NCBI GenBank assembly: GCA_035762175.1
Contig: DASTPP010000111.1
Location: 89,854 to 153,853 of the forward strand
Direction of reading: 5' to 3'
From: DASTPP01 sp035762175
Lineage (GTDB): Bacteria; Myxococcota_A; Polyangia; Polyangiales; Polyangiaceae
Length of the DNA: 64,000 bases
This document shows, piece by piece, positions 1 through 9,253 of this stretch. Numbering within the stretch: the stretch's first letter is position 1; every line of letters begins with the position of its first letter. The notes under the pieces were generated by a model. That model ran no database searches. It saw nothing but the letters and a program-made list of their open reading frames with translations, and was not told the origin of the DNA. The translations under genes and the position numbers were made by a program.

Positions 1-140
1 GGCCGAGAACGCGCCGGCGTCGCCCTGGCCCCCCCGCCGCTAAGGCGGCCGCCGGTCCGACGCCCTCGGCGCCACGGGGCCGCGAGGCGCCGTGCCGCGC
101 CGGAGCGGGCGCGCCACGAGGCGCGGCCCTCCCCGCCCCG

Positions 141-230
141 ACGCCGCCTCGACGCGGCGTCCGCACGCCCGGGGCGGCCGACGCCGCCTCGACGCGACGT
201 CCGCACGCCCGGGGCGGCCGACGCCGCCCC
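141..230. repeat. 40-bp direct repeat, two copies plus a partial third
   Basis: Positions 141-180 and 181-220 are nearly identical 40-bp units, differing at about one base, and a third copy starts at 221 and breaks off after about 8 bases. The unit starts acgccgcctcgacg and ends ggggcggccg. Nothing suggests that the repeat is expressed. Confidence 0.7.
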
Positions 231-1170
231 GGTGCCGTCAGCGCGCCACCAGGGTGCCTTGCGCGCCCGCGGCGGGCCTCACGCCACGCCGACCGGGCGC
301 GAGCGGCACCGAGTCACCAGAGCCCAGGACAACGCCGCGCCAGGGCCGCCTGTTGCGCTCGACCGCGCCCACCATCGACCGAGGCGACGTGGCCGGCGAG
401 GCCCATGCTACGGGCAGCCGTAAATCGCGTGCGCTCGACGGACGTGCGCCCGGAGGCCTGCGCCGAGGGCAAGCTCAGGGCGCCCGAAGGGCGCGCGCAG
501 GCACCCGCCGCACGCCTGAGCCGTCGAGGCGACGGCGACGTCGAGTCGCGACCACCGGGCGTCGCCGAGGGCGTCGAAGCATGAACGTCGGGCGAAGTCG
601 GGGCCGACCGAGGCGCGGGCGTCGGACGAGCCAGCAGGCAAGCGTGCGCAGAGCCTCGCTCGACGTCGCGGGCCCGCGCTTCGCGCCGTCTTCTGCGAAC
701 CCCGTCCCTGGCGTACAACGCACCGACACGAGACTCGGTCTGGCCACGTCGCACCCCCGAGGCCCTCGACTCTCAGGGCCTTCTCGCTCGGGAGCGTGAG
801 CGCGAGGGCAGGCCTTGCTCGTGGGGCGCTTCGCGCGCGTGGCCGGGCGGCGTGCCCCCGGCGACGTGCGCAACTTCGCGGCGGCGCTTCGCGCTACTGA
901 GGCAAGGCGAGGCCGCTTGCGGGCGCGTTGCAGGGCCGACGCAAGGCCGCGCGGGCGCCGGCCGCCCACGCGAGGCACCAGCAGGGGGTTCAGAATGCCC
1001 GCGCGCCGCTGCGCCGGGGCGCGTTCGCGGCACCCGCGCGAGGCGTCGGGGAGTTCTAGAGTGGGGCGCGCCCATCGATGGGCCCAAAACGGCGATTCAG
1101 CAGCCGAAATTGGCTGTCAGAGCCTTGCGCCTGGCACACCCGCACGCGCGCCCCGCTCTAGATGTGTGGT

Positions 1171-1310
1171 CCCGCGCGCGGCGGGGCGAGGACGCTCGGC
1201 CCGCGCGCGGCGGCGCAAGGACGCTCGGCCCACGCGCGGCGAGGCAAGGGCGCTCGGCCCGCGCGCAGCAGCGCAAGGACGCTCGGCCCGCGCTCGTCGT
1301 CGTGCACGGG
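1171..1310. repeat. 29-bp tandem repeat, four copies plus a decaying fifth
   Basis: Four contiguous 29-bp units lie at 1171-1199, 1200-1228, 1229-1257 and 1258-1286. Each begins ccc(g/a)cgcgc and ends with gcgctcgg or acgctcgg, and there are only a few substitutions between units. A fifth copy decays after about ten bases. The period is not a multiple of three, so this is not a peptide repeat, and there are no spacers, so it is not a CRISPR array. Confidence 0.75.
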
Positions 1311-2070
1311 GGGCGAAATGGCCTCGAAGGACAGCGTTCGGAGGGCGGAGGCCGCATCCGGAGCGGGTCAGCGCGGGGCGCTCGAACGGCCCCCGAGAGC
1401 GTCCTGCTGGCGGGGCTCGAAGCGACGTCCGAGCGCACGCGCACGAGCCCGCAGGGGGCGCGGGAGCGGCTCGTCGCGGCTCTCGGAGCGGCATCCGACC
1501 GCGGGCAAGCGAGGGCTCGAGACGGCCTCAAGAAGCGGCCCGGCGCGGGGTACGGGGTGGCCTCGGGAGGCGTCCAGGCGCAAGGCGCGGAGCAGCCTCG
1601 GGAGACGGCCAGGCGCAAGGCGCGGAGCAGCCTTGGGAAGCGGTCGGGCGCGCGGCACGGATGGCCTCGGCGGATGGCCAAGCGCGGGGCGCAGGGCGGC
1701 TTCGGCAGACGGCCGGGCGTCGAGGCTCAGGGCGGCCTCGGCAGACGGCCAGGCGTGGGGCACGAAATGGGGGCCGGCAGCGGCCTGGAGGGCCTCGAAA
1801 CAGCGCCGGAGAGCGGCCGGTCGGCGGACCTCGGAGGGGCGACTGGGGACGGGTCCAGTGCGGGCCTAGAATGGCGACCGGGAAGCGGTCGGGTGCGGGC
1901 CTCGGGGCGGCGGCCGGGAGCGGTCGGGCGCGGGCCTCGAAGCGGGGTCCGGGCGCGGGCGAGCGCGGGCCTGAAATGGCGTTTGGGCGCGGGCGAGCGC
2001 GCGGCGTCCGAGCGGCGTCAGGGCGGGGGCGAGCGCGCGGCGTCCGGGCGGCGAGAAGAGGGGTTCGGGC
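1310..2070. repeat. degenerate 35-bp-period tandem array, roughly 20 units
   Basis: A 35-bp periodicity can be followed unit by unit. Examples are 1516-1550, 1551-1585, 1586-1620, 1621-1655, 1656-1690, 1691-1725, 1726-1760, and later 1860-1894, 1895-1929, 1930-1964, 1965-1999 and 2000-2034. The units share a core like ggcctcgg-aagcggccgggcg. Sequence identity between neighbours is partial and decays at both ends. The period is not a multiple of three, so no reading frame is kept. Its function is unknown; an old slippage or recombination-generated array is the simplest reading. Confidence 0.65.
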
Positions 2071-2420
2071 GCGCGGCGCCGGCGGGCCGGCGGGGTTCGG
2101 GGAGGGGCGACGCCCGAGTCTGCGCTCGGGCTTGCGCGGGCGGTGCCGTTTGGCAGTGTTCAGCGGTGCCCGACGCTGCCGCCCGCACCCCTGCGCGAGG
2201 GTGGGGCCGGGGCCTCTACCGGCCGGCCGAGACGCGTCGCAGAATGCATAGCAGGGAGGCAAATTTCTGCCGACTCTGCGCGAAAAACCTGCCACCTTGC
2301 CGCCCGTGGTGGGCCCCCTACCCCGATGGAGGCAAGAGTACCAAGTTTCGTGTGTGCTTTTGGCTCGTCGAAGTACCCTTGACCTTTCGTCATCGACCGG
2401 GTTTGCTTAGGTTCAACTCT

Positions 2421-3341
2421 ATGGGGACGCCGCGAACATCGCTCCGACTCAGCGTGTGCTGGGGGGCGTTGGTGCTACTACTTTCTGCGGGCGTGAGCTC
2501 GTGCACGTTCATCTTCGACGACAGCGTCACGCAATGCGACGTCGACGGTGACTGCCAGCGGCGCTTCGCCGACTCGGTTTGCAACCTCGTGACGAACACG
2601 TGCGAGCGGAAGCCGATCGACGAGAAGTGGGGTTGCCTCGACGGCCCGCCGCTGCAGCCGACGGCCACGACCGTCGACCTGCGCCTCGAGGTGGTCGGCG
2701 CCATCACGCGCACGGCCGCCGTCGGCGCGCTGGTGCGTGCCTGCAACCGCATCGACACGACGTGCAGCACGCCGCTCGTGCCCGACACGCCGGTCGGCGC
2801 GAGCGGCCAGGTCATCATGGGCGTGGGCGAGAACTTCAACGGCTACTTCGAAATCCGTAGCCCGCCCGCCGAGCCCACCAAGTACGTCCCGGAGATCCTC
2901 TACCTGCCGACGCGCGAGATCGTGCGCCGCGAGGGCCCCGTCCGCCGGGCGCTGCTCTTCACCGAGGCCGAGGGCCAGAGCTTGATTCAGCTCGTCGGCG
3001 GCACGTTCACCCAGGGCCAAACGCCGAACGCGGCCGTCATCGCGACGGCGCTCGACTGCCAGGGCACGGCCAGCCCCGGCATCTCGTTCGAGCTCACGTC
3101 GCCGGACGTGGCGAGCGACCAGACGGTGACGTTCTACACCGACCGGAACAACCTGCCGCGAACCGTGGCGACCGAGACGAGCGAGACGGGCACCTACGCG
3201 CTGACCAACCTCCTCGACAGCTCGGCCGCGGGCACCGTGGCCCTTCAGGCGACCATCAACTCGCTGGGGCGAACGATGGGCAACGACTCCGTGGCCATCG
3301 TCCGCGACAACTGGATCACCGTTATTTACGTGGCACCATGA
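2421..3341 (+). CDS. Cys-rich lipoprotein of unknown function
   Basis: This 306-residue protein starts at ATG 2421. It has an N-terminal hydrophobic signal followed by a lipobox ending at Cys28 (context AGVSSC), so it should be a lipid-anchored envelope protein. Residues 39-61 hold a spaced cysteine motif (CDVDGDC, then two more Cys), a pattern common in surface lipoproteins of myxobacteria. The remainder looks beta-rich with no catalytic motif that I recognise. Its TGA overlaps the ATG of the kinase gene by 4 bp, so the two are probably translationally coupled and the lipoprotein may work with that kinase. The long open frame upstream of 2421 is repeat DNA and was not used for the start. Confidence 0.75.
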   Translation: MGTPRTSLRLSVCWGALVLLLSAGVSSCTFIFDDSVTQCDVDGDCQRRFADSVCNLVTNTCERKPIDEKWGCLDGPPLQPTATTVDLRLEVVGAITRTAAVGALVRACNRIDTTCSTPLVPDTPVGASGQVIMGVGENFNGYFEIRSPPAEPTKYVPEILYLPTREIVRREGPVRRALLFTEAEGQSLIQLVGGTFTQGQTPNAAVIATALDCQGTASPGISFELTSPDVASDQTVTFYTDRNNLPRTVATETSETGTYALTNLLDSSAAGTVALQATINSLGRTMGNDSVAIVRDNWITVIYVAP

Positions 3342-5071
3342 GCACGCAACCGAACTCCGAGCGCACAAGCATTGGTCGCTACCGGCTCATCGCGAGCCTC
3401 GGTCAGGGGGGCATGTCTCATGTGTACCTGACCATCGCGCAGGGCCCGGCAGACTTCAGCAAGCTCTTCGTCGTCAAAGAGCTGAAGCCGGAGCTCGCGG
3501 GCGACCGCGAGTTCCACCAGATGTTTCTCAACGAGATGCGTCTGGCGGCGCGGCTGAACCACCCGAACGTGGTGCAGACCTACGAGGTCGGCGAGGCGCG
3601 GCAGCGGCCGTACCTGACGATGGAGTACCTCGAGGGCCAGCCGCTCAACGGCATCTTCGCCCGCGTGGGGCGGCAGGCCCTGCCGCTGCCGCTGCACCTG
3701 TTCATCTTGGCCGAGACGCTGGCGGGGCTGCACTACGCGCACGAGCTGACCGACTTCGACGGCTCGCCGCTCGGCATCGTGCACCGCGACGTCAGCCCGC
3801 AGAACGTGTTCATCACGTACGACGGGCAGGTCAAGCTCATCGACTTCGGCATCGCGAAGGCGTCGGGCGCGGTGTCGGTGACGAAGGCCGGCATCGTCAA
3901 GGGCAAGGTCGGGTACATGGCGCCCGAGCAGGTCAACTCGGCGAAGGTCGACCGGCGGGCCGACATCTTCTCGGTCGGCGTGATGCTCTGGGAGGCGCTG
4001 GCGCAGCGGCGGCTGACCGAGGGCAAGAACGGCGAGGCGATCTTGAGCGCGCGCCTGCTCGGCACCGAGCCGCGCGTCGCGGACGCGCACCCGGGCATCG
4101 CGCCCGAGCTCGCGCGCATCTGCGACAAGGCGATGGCGCAGCGGCAGAACGACCGCTACCAGACGGCGAAGGCGATGCGCGACGACCTCATCGCGTACGC
4201 CAACTCGACCAGCATGCGCGTGAGCGCCGAAGAGCTCTCGACCTTCATGGGCTCGACCTTCGCGGCCGAGCGCGAGAAGATCCGCGGCATCATCGACGAG
4301 GAGGTGAAGCGGGTGCGGGCCGGCTCGCGCCAGGCGAGCGAGGACTCGCTGCTCGAGCTGCCCTCGAACGAGAGCATGAGCAGCCTGCGCATCGCGCCGA
4401 ACCACCTGCGCGCGCCCGACGACGGGGGCCTGGTGGCCGAGGGCCGCACGACGAGCGCCTCGACGATCTCGTCGCCGCACGTGGCGGCGGCGCCGGTGCG
4501 CAGCGGCTCGGGCCGGCTCGTGGCGGTGGGCCTCGGGGCGGCGGTGGCGGCGGTGGCGACGCTGGTGGCGGTGCAGAAGCTGAACCGCGGGCAGCCGGCC
4601 GCCCCCCCGGCCGCGAGCGCCTTCAGCCTGTCGCCGAGCGCGTCGCCGGCGGCCGCCCCGGCGACGGCCGGGGCGGGGACGCAGGACGCCATCAACGTGA
4701 TGATCAACGCGCAGCCGGCCGACGCGCAGGTGCTCATCGACGGCCAACGCCTCGGGCAGAACCCGTTCCGGGGCAGCTTCCCGCGCGACAGCGGCATGCA
4801 CCGCGTCGCCGTGAGCGCGCCGGGCCACGAGAGCGAAGAGCGCATGGTGTCCTTCGGCGAGGACGTCAACCTGGTCTTCAAGCTGAGCAAGGCGAGCTCG
4901 ACGCCCTCGTGGGCCATCCGCCGCGCGCCGCCCCCGCCCCCGCCGGCCGCCGCGCCGAAGAAGACCGAGCCTCCGCCGGGCACCCGCCCGCCGCCCGGCA
5001 CCCGCCCGCCGGGCAAGCCCGCGCGCGACGTCGACGACGCCGACCCTTACGCCAAATTACGAAAAACCATA
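3338..5071 (+). CDS. Ser/Thr protein kinase with transmembrane segment and PEGA-like domain
   Basis: This is an Hanks-type (eukaryotic-like) kinase. Residues 22-30 form the glycine-rich loop (GQGGMSHVY), K47 is the ATP-binding lysine, HRDVSPQN at 149-156 is the catalytic loop, and DFG (169-171) and APE (195-197) follow. A transmembrane helix lies at about 393-412, followed by a PEGA-like domain at about 451-517 that would sit outside the cytoplasm, then a Pro-rich tail. Kinases of this layout sense envelope signals and phosphorylate cytoplasmic targets. The start overlaps the lipoprotein stop (ATGA). The C-terminus is uncertain. The frame stays open past 5071, through the next gene, up to 8014, while a TAA at 5070-5072 is one frame out, so an indel near 5040-5070 is likely. 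The end given is where the coding pattern stops. Confidence 0.85.
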
Positions 5072-5078
5072 AGGCACG

Positions 5079-6113
5079 ATGACAAAGCGAAGCGCCGCTG
5101 TCGCATGGCTGTTGGTCGCATCCTTGACGGGCCCGGCGTGGGCGCAAGACTCGGCGCGCGACGTGCTGCCGGGCACTTCGGCCTCGGTCGAGAAGGGGCG
5201 TGGGCACTTTCAGCGCGGGGTCGAGCTCTTCCGCGAGGGCGACTACCGCGCGGCGCTCGTCGAGTTCAAGCGCTCGTACGAGTCGGCCCCGAGCTATCGC
5301 ATCCTTTACAACATCGGCCAGACGAACTTCGAGCTGCAGGACTACGCGGGCGCGCTGCGCGCCTTCGAGCGCTACCTCGCCGAGGGCGGGGCCGACGTGC
5401 CGGCCAACCGGCGCACGATCGTCGAGGGCGAGATCCGCAAGCTGCAGGGGCGCGTCGCGCGCATCGACGTCGAGGTGAACGTCGCCGGGGCGCAGATCAC
5501 GGTCGACGACGCGCCCGTCGGCAGCTCGCCGCTCAGCGAGCCGGTGCTCGTGAGCGCCGGCGTGCGCCGCATCGCTGCGGTCAAGGCGCCGCTCATCGCC
5601 GCCACGCGCAGCGTCGAGCTCGCCGGCGGCGACCGCACCAAGATCGTGCTCAAGCTCGAAGACCCGCCGGCGCCCGGCGCCGACCGGCCGCCCGACCCGA
5701 ACGCGGGCGGGGGCCAGGCGCTGCCGCCCATCGGCGGGGGCGTGCAAGACCCCGGGCCCAACCGCACGCCCTTCTGGGTCGCGCTCGGCGTCACCGGCGC
5801 GCTCGGGGCGGGCGCCGCCGTCAGCGGGCTGCTCGCCTTGCAGGCCAACGACAAGCTGCAAGACAAGCTCGACTCGTCGTTCCCGGGCGACGCCGACTCC
5901 ATCGACCAGAGCCGCTCGAACCTGCGAACTTGGTCGTACGTGGCCGACGGCCTGACGGTCGCCACCATCATCGCCGCGGGCGTCACGGTGTACATGGGCT
6001 TCCGCACCGCCAAGAGCAGCCCCAGCGTGACCACGGGCGTCAACCCGCCCCGCGCGGCGGGCCTGCAGCTCGGCGCGCGCCCGGGCGGCGTCGCGCTCAA
6101 GCTCACCTTCTGA
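5079..6113 (+). CDS. TPR/PEGA-domain envelope protein
   Basis: This 344-residue exported protein has a clear signal peptide with cleavage after the AWAQ motif near residue 23. Residues 40-105 read as tetratricopeptide-type helices (YRAAL, YNIGQ and YAGALRAFERYL repeats). Residues about 130-195 resemble a PEGA-like beta domain. After a Pro/Gly-rich linker, two hydrophobic helices (about 231-253 and 288-308) could anchor the C-terminus in the inner membrane. It follows the kinase directly and precedes the regulatory/PDZ protein, so it is probably part of the same envelope signalling cluster. The precise function is unknown; TPR/PEGA proteins usually act in protein-protein or peptidoglycan-proximal assemblies. 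Confidence 0.8.
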   Translation: MTKRSAAVAWLLVASLTGPAWAQDSARDVLPGTSASVEKGRGHFQRGVELFREGDYRAALVEFKRSYESAPSYRILYNIGQTNFELQDYAGALRAFERYLAEGGADVPANRRTIVEGEIRKLQGRVARIDVEVNVAGAQITVDDAPVGSSPLSEPVLVSAGVRRIAAVKAPLIAATRSVELAGGDRTKIVLKLEDPPAPGADRPPDPNAGGGQALPPIGGGVQDPGPNRTPFWVALGVTGALGAGAAVSGLLALQANDKLQDKLDSSFPGDADSIDQSRSNLRTWSYVADGLTVATIIAAGVTVYMGFRTAKSSPSVTTGVNPPRAAGLQLGARPGGVALKLTF

Positions 6114-6124
6114 CGCGGCGCCCG

Positions 6125-8014
6125 ATGGCGGGCGCCCCGCCGCGAAGGCGCGTGTCCGTCGCGGTCGGGCTCGCCCTCGCGCTCGCCGCCGCGCTGCTCT
6201 TCTGGCGAGCGCGCGCGCCCAGCCCTGTGGCCGGGCCGGCGGCCGGGTCGAGCGCGCCCCCGATGCGCCCGGCCGAGGTCGCGCGAGCGCCGTCGCGCGC
6301 GCCGCCCTTGCCGCGCACGGCGCTCTTCGAAGCCGACGTCGAGCGCGGCGACGACGCGCCGGGCTCGCTCGCGGGCCGCGTCGTCTCGGCGTCCGACGGC
6401 CGCGGGCTCGCGGGCGCGACGCTCACCTTCGTCGGCTCCGGGGGCGCGACGACCGTCGCGGCGGGCTCCGAGGGCGCGTTCCGCTTCGCGCCGGGGGGGG
6501 CGGGGCGCTACGAGCTCGCGTCGGCGTCGGCGCCCGGCCACGAGCCGCGCACGCCCGACACGCTGCCCCCCGTCGTGCTCTTCGCCGCGCCGGGCGAGCA
6601 CCTGCGTGGGGTCGTGATCGCGCTCGAGCCGCTGCTCGCCGTCGGCGGCGTCGTGCTCTCGCCCGAGGGCGCGCCGGTGCCCGGGGCGCGGGTGCGCGCG
6701 TCGTCGGCCGGGGGCGGTGCGCCCGCGAGCGCCGAGGGCGACGCGCGGGGGCGCTTCCGCATCGAGGCGGCCGAGGGCTCGTGGCTCGAGGCGAGTCACG
6801 CCGCGTACGCGCCGGCGTACGCGCCGCTCGACCCCGCCGCGCGCTTCGGGCGCGACGTTGTTTTGAAACTACGGCCCAGGGCCGACGCCGGGGCGGCCGC
6901 GGGCGTGTCGGGCGTCGTGCTCGACGAGCGCGGCGAGCCCGTCGCTGACGCCGCCGTGCGGGCCGACCCTCGTTCGGACAACCCCGCCGCGCCCGAGGCG
7001 CGCGCTCGGCCGCCCGGCCAGGCTTTCACGGGCGAAGACGGCCGCTTCTCGATGCCCGAGCTCGAGGCGGGGCTCTACCGCGTCGCCGCCTGGCGCGAGG
7101 GCGTCGAGGGCGCGTCGCTCGACGGCGTCGCGGCGGGGTCGCACGACGTCCGGCTCGTCGTGGCGGGCGGCGGCGCCGTCCGGGGGCGCGTCTTCGACCG
7201 CGCGAGCGGCGAGCCGATCGCGGCGTTCACGCTCGGCCTCTGGCGGCGCGAGGGGCCGCTCGAGCGCGCGCCCGCGGCGCACCTGACGGTGTTCGACGGC
7301 GGAGGGCGCTTCGAAATTCGAGGCGTTCGGGCGGGCGAGTACGCGCTGCGGGTCGTCGCGCGCGGGCGCGCGCCCTCGCCCGAGCTGCCGGTCTCGCTCG
7401 GGCCCGGCCCGGGCGCCGAGGCGAGGGTCGAGGTGGGGCTGTCGCGCGGCGCTCGCGTGCACGGGGTCGTGCGGTCGGCGGCGTCAGGGCGCCCGATCGC
7501 CGGGGCGCGCGTCGAGGCCGAGGGCGGGCCGGTGCCGGGCGGATTCCAGCTCGCCGACGAGGCGACGACCGACGCGGCGGGCCGCTTCTCGCTCGGGGGC
7601 ATGGCCGAGGGGCTGCGATCGATCGTGGCGAGCGCGCCCGGCCACCACGGCCGCGTCCTCTCGGGCTTGGGGGTCGGCGCCGCGGGCGACGTCGGGCCGC
7701 TCGACGTCGCGCTGCGGCCGACCGCGCCGGGCGAGCAGCCCTCGCTCGAGCTCACGGGCATCGGCGCGGTGCTCGCGCCGCGCGGCGACGTGCTGGTGGT
7801 CGGCGAGGTGGTCCGGGGCGGCGGCGCGGCCGAAGCGGGCATCGCCCCCGGCGACGAGATCGTGAGCGTCGAAGGCGCCGAGGTCGCGGCGCTCGGCTTC
7901 GAAGGGGCGGTGCAGCGCATCCGCGGGCCCGAGGGCAGCGCCGTGCGGCTCGGCGTGCGGCGCGCGGGCGCGGTCACCGAGCTGTCCGTCGTGCGGCGCC
8001 GCGTGGCGGGCTGA
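6125..8014 (+). CDS. carboxypeptidase-regulatory-like repeat protein with C-terminal PDZ domain
   Basis: This 629-residue protein has an N-terminal membrane anchor at about residues 9-25. It then has several carboxypeptidase regulatory-like (beta-sandwich) modules, recognisable by repeated motifs of the type GxVxxxxGxPxxGAxV and by GRFxxxxxxxGxYxLxxxAxGH. The last about 85 residues look like a PDZ domain (GxGAVLA, GGGAAEAGIAPGDEIVSV). It probably sits in the periplasm as a binding or scaffold protein. It begins 11 bp after the TPR/PEGA gene, implying one transcript. It shares its reading frame with the kinase ORF only because no stop codon falls between them; its own start and membrane anchor argue that it is separate. 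Confidence 0.8.
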   Translation: MAGAPPRRRVSVAVGLALALAAALLFWRARAPSPVAGPAAGSSAPPMRPAEVARAPSRAPPLPRTALFEADVERGDDAPGSLAGRVVSASDGRGLAGATLTFVGSGGATTVAAGSEGAFRFAPGGAGRYELASASAPGHEPRTPDTLPPVVLFAAPGEHLRGVVIALEPLLAVGGVVLSPEGAPVPGARVRASSAGGGAPASAEGDARGRFRIEAAEGSWLEASHAAYAPAYAPLDPAARFGRDVVLKLRPRADAGAAAGVSGVVLDERGEPVADAAVRADPRSDNPAAPEARARPPGQAFTGEDGRFSMPELEAGLYRVAAWREGVEGASLDGVAAGSHDVRLVVAGGGAVRGRVFDRASGEPIAAFTLGLWRREGPLERAPAAHLTVFDGGGRFEIRGVRAGEYALRVVARGRAPSPELPVSLGPGPGAEARVEVGLSRGARVHGVVRSAASGRPIAGARVEAEGGPVPGGFQLADEATTDAAGRFSLGGMAEGLRSIVASAPGHHGRVLSGLGVGAAGDVGPLDVALRPTAPGEQPSLELTGIGAVLAPRGDVLVVGEVVRGGGAAEAGIAPGDEIVSVEGAEVAALGFEGAVQRIRGPEGSAVRLGVRRAGAVTELSVVRRRVAG

Positions 8015-8239
8015 CGCGCGGCCCGGCCGAGGGGGGTGCGGCGGCGTCATGCGGGCCGCCGGCCGGGGCCGACCCGCGGGCGCCGCTCCTTTTGTCATGG
8101 CGTCGAAACGCGAGGCGTTATGATGCGCACCCGAGCGGACGCGGCCGGGGTCGCCCCGACCTGGCGCTCGGTGTGCGGCGCCCCGCCTCGGGTCGCCTTG
8201 GCCTCGACCGCGCCGGCCCTCCCTACCCATCCCAAATCG

Positions 8240-9253
8240 ATGCGCCTCTCCCGACGCCCCTTTCTGACCCTGCCCCTCCTCATCGGCGGCCCGGCCGCTT
8301 GCGGCTCGAAGTCGGCGCCGAAGCAGCCGGCGGTCGCGGCATCCATCTTCCCCGTTTACGATCTGACGCGCCGGGTGGCCGGCGACCGGGTCGAGACCGT
8401 ACTCTTGCTGCCGCCCGGGCGCTCCGAGCACGGGTATGACCCGACGCCCGCCGAGATGGCGCGCGTGTCGGGGGCGAAGCTGACGGTCGAGGTCGGCCTC
8501 GGCCTCGACGACTGGGTCGGGGCGATGGTGCGGCGCGCGGCGGGGCGCGAGGTGGCCTCGCTGCGCCTCGGCCCGAAGGCGTCGCCCCGACCGATCACCA
8601 CCGAGGCCGTCGGCGAAGAGGCGGCCGAGCACGGCCACGACGAGCACGAGAAGGGCGAGCGGCACGGCGAGCACGAGAAGGGCGAGAGGCACGGCGAGCA
8701 CGAGAAGGGCGAGCGGCGTGGCGAGCACGCGCACGAGCGCGGGGGGCTCGATCCGCACGTGTGGCTCGATCCGGTGCGAATGCGCGACGCGACGCCGGCG
8801 ATCGTCGAGTCGCTCTCGACGCTGGACCCCGAGGGGGCCCAGGGCTACCGGGCGCGGGGCGAGGCGCTGCGCGAGGCGCTCTCCGCGCTCGACGCCGAGA
8901 TCGGGGCGCGGGCCAAGCGCTGGGCCCGCCGCGTCATCGTCACCTTTCACGGCTCGATGGGCTACTACGCCGAGCGCTACGGGCTGAAGGTGGCGGCGGT
9001 GATCGAGCCCTTCCCCGGGCGCGAGCCGACGGCGAAGTACGTCAAAGAGGTGCTCGCCGCGATCGCCGCGAGCAAGCCGGCGGCGCTCTTCTCCGAGCCG
9101 CAGCTCGACCGCCGGCCCGCGCAGGCCATCGCCGACGAGGCGAAGCTGCCGCTCTTCGAGCTCGACCCCGTGGGCGGCGGCCCGAACGTCGACTCGTACG
9201 AGAAGCTCTTGCGCCACGACACCGACATGCTCGAGCGGGCGCTCGGCGCATGA
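8240..9253 (+). CDS. znuA: zinc ABC transporter substrate-binding lipoprotein
   Basis: This 337-residue solute-binding protein belongs to the cluster 9 (ZnuA/TroA) family that captures Zn(II), or Mn(II), outside the cytoplasmic membrane. It has a lipobox (GGPAAC near residue 21), the early metal-binding region with His (SEHGYDP), a DPHVWLDP motif, FHGSMGYYAERY and the later SEPQL and ELDPVGG segments. Between the two lobes is a His/Glu-rich loop built from three repeats of HEKGERHGE, typical of zinc-acquiring members. The ATG at 8240 was chosen because it gives a lipoprotein signal; the upstream extension is not coding-like. The stop overlaps the ATPase start by 4 bp, so znuA-znuC-znuB form one operon. 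Confidence 0.88.
   Translation: MRLSRRPFLTLPLLIGGPAACGSKSAPKQPAVAASIFPVYDLTRRVAGDRVETVLLLPPGRSEHGYDPTPAEMARVSGAKLTVEVGLGLDDWVGAMVRRAAGREVASLRLGPKASPRPITTEAVGEEAAEHGHDEHEKGERHGEHEKGERHGEHEKGERRGEHAHERGGLDPHVWLDPVRMRDATPAIVESLSTLDPEGAQGYRARGEALREALSALDAEIGARAKRWARRVIVTFHGSMGYYAERYGLKVAAVIEPFPGREPTAKYVKEVLAAIAASKPAALFSEPQLDRRPAQAIADEAKLPLFELDPVGGGPNVDSYEKLLRHDTDMLERALGA

Larger units (their letters stand above)
1..2420. other. gene-poor, repeat-rich region
   Basis: No convincing gene was found in this stretch. Every frame is open for long distances on both strands because stop codons are rare at this GC content, but the translations are arginine/alanine/glycine-rich and show no domain, signal peptide or recognisable start. 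The DNA carries three kinds of imperfect tandem repeat, listed separately, with periods (40, 29 and 35 bp) that mostly break any reading frame. Base composition relaxes only after about 2270, just upstream of the lipoprotein gene at 2421. That last stretch is the likely promoter and leader region for the downstream cluster. Confidence 0.6.

Noticed and set aside
1171..1310. 29-bp repeats resembling CRISPR repeat length.
   Set aside because: The units are contiguous, without spacers, and no cas genes were found.
852..2420. Long open frames on both strands of the repeat region, which could be read as large Arg/Ala/Gly-rich proteins.
   Set aside because: Repeats have periods of 29, 35 and 40 bp, which destroy a reading frame, and no start, signal or domain is visible. 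Shadows of extreme GC content explain them.
3338..8014. A single 1558-residue kinase fusion protein.
   Set aside because: The middle third is a different-frame shadow of the TPR/PEGA gene, and the last part has its own start and membrane anchor. An indel near 5040-5070 is simpler.
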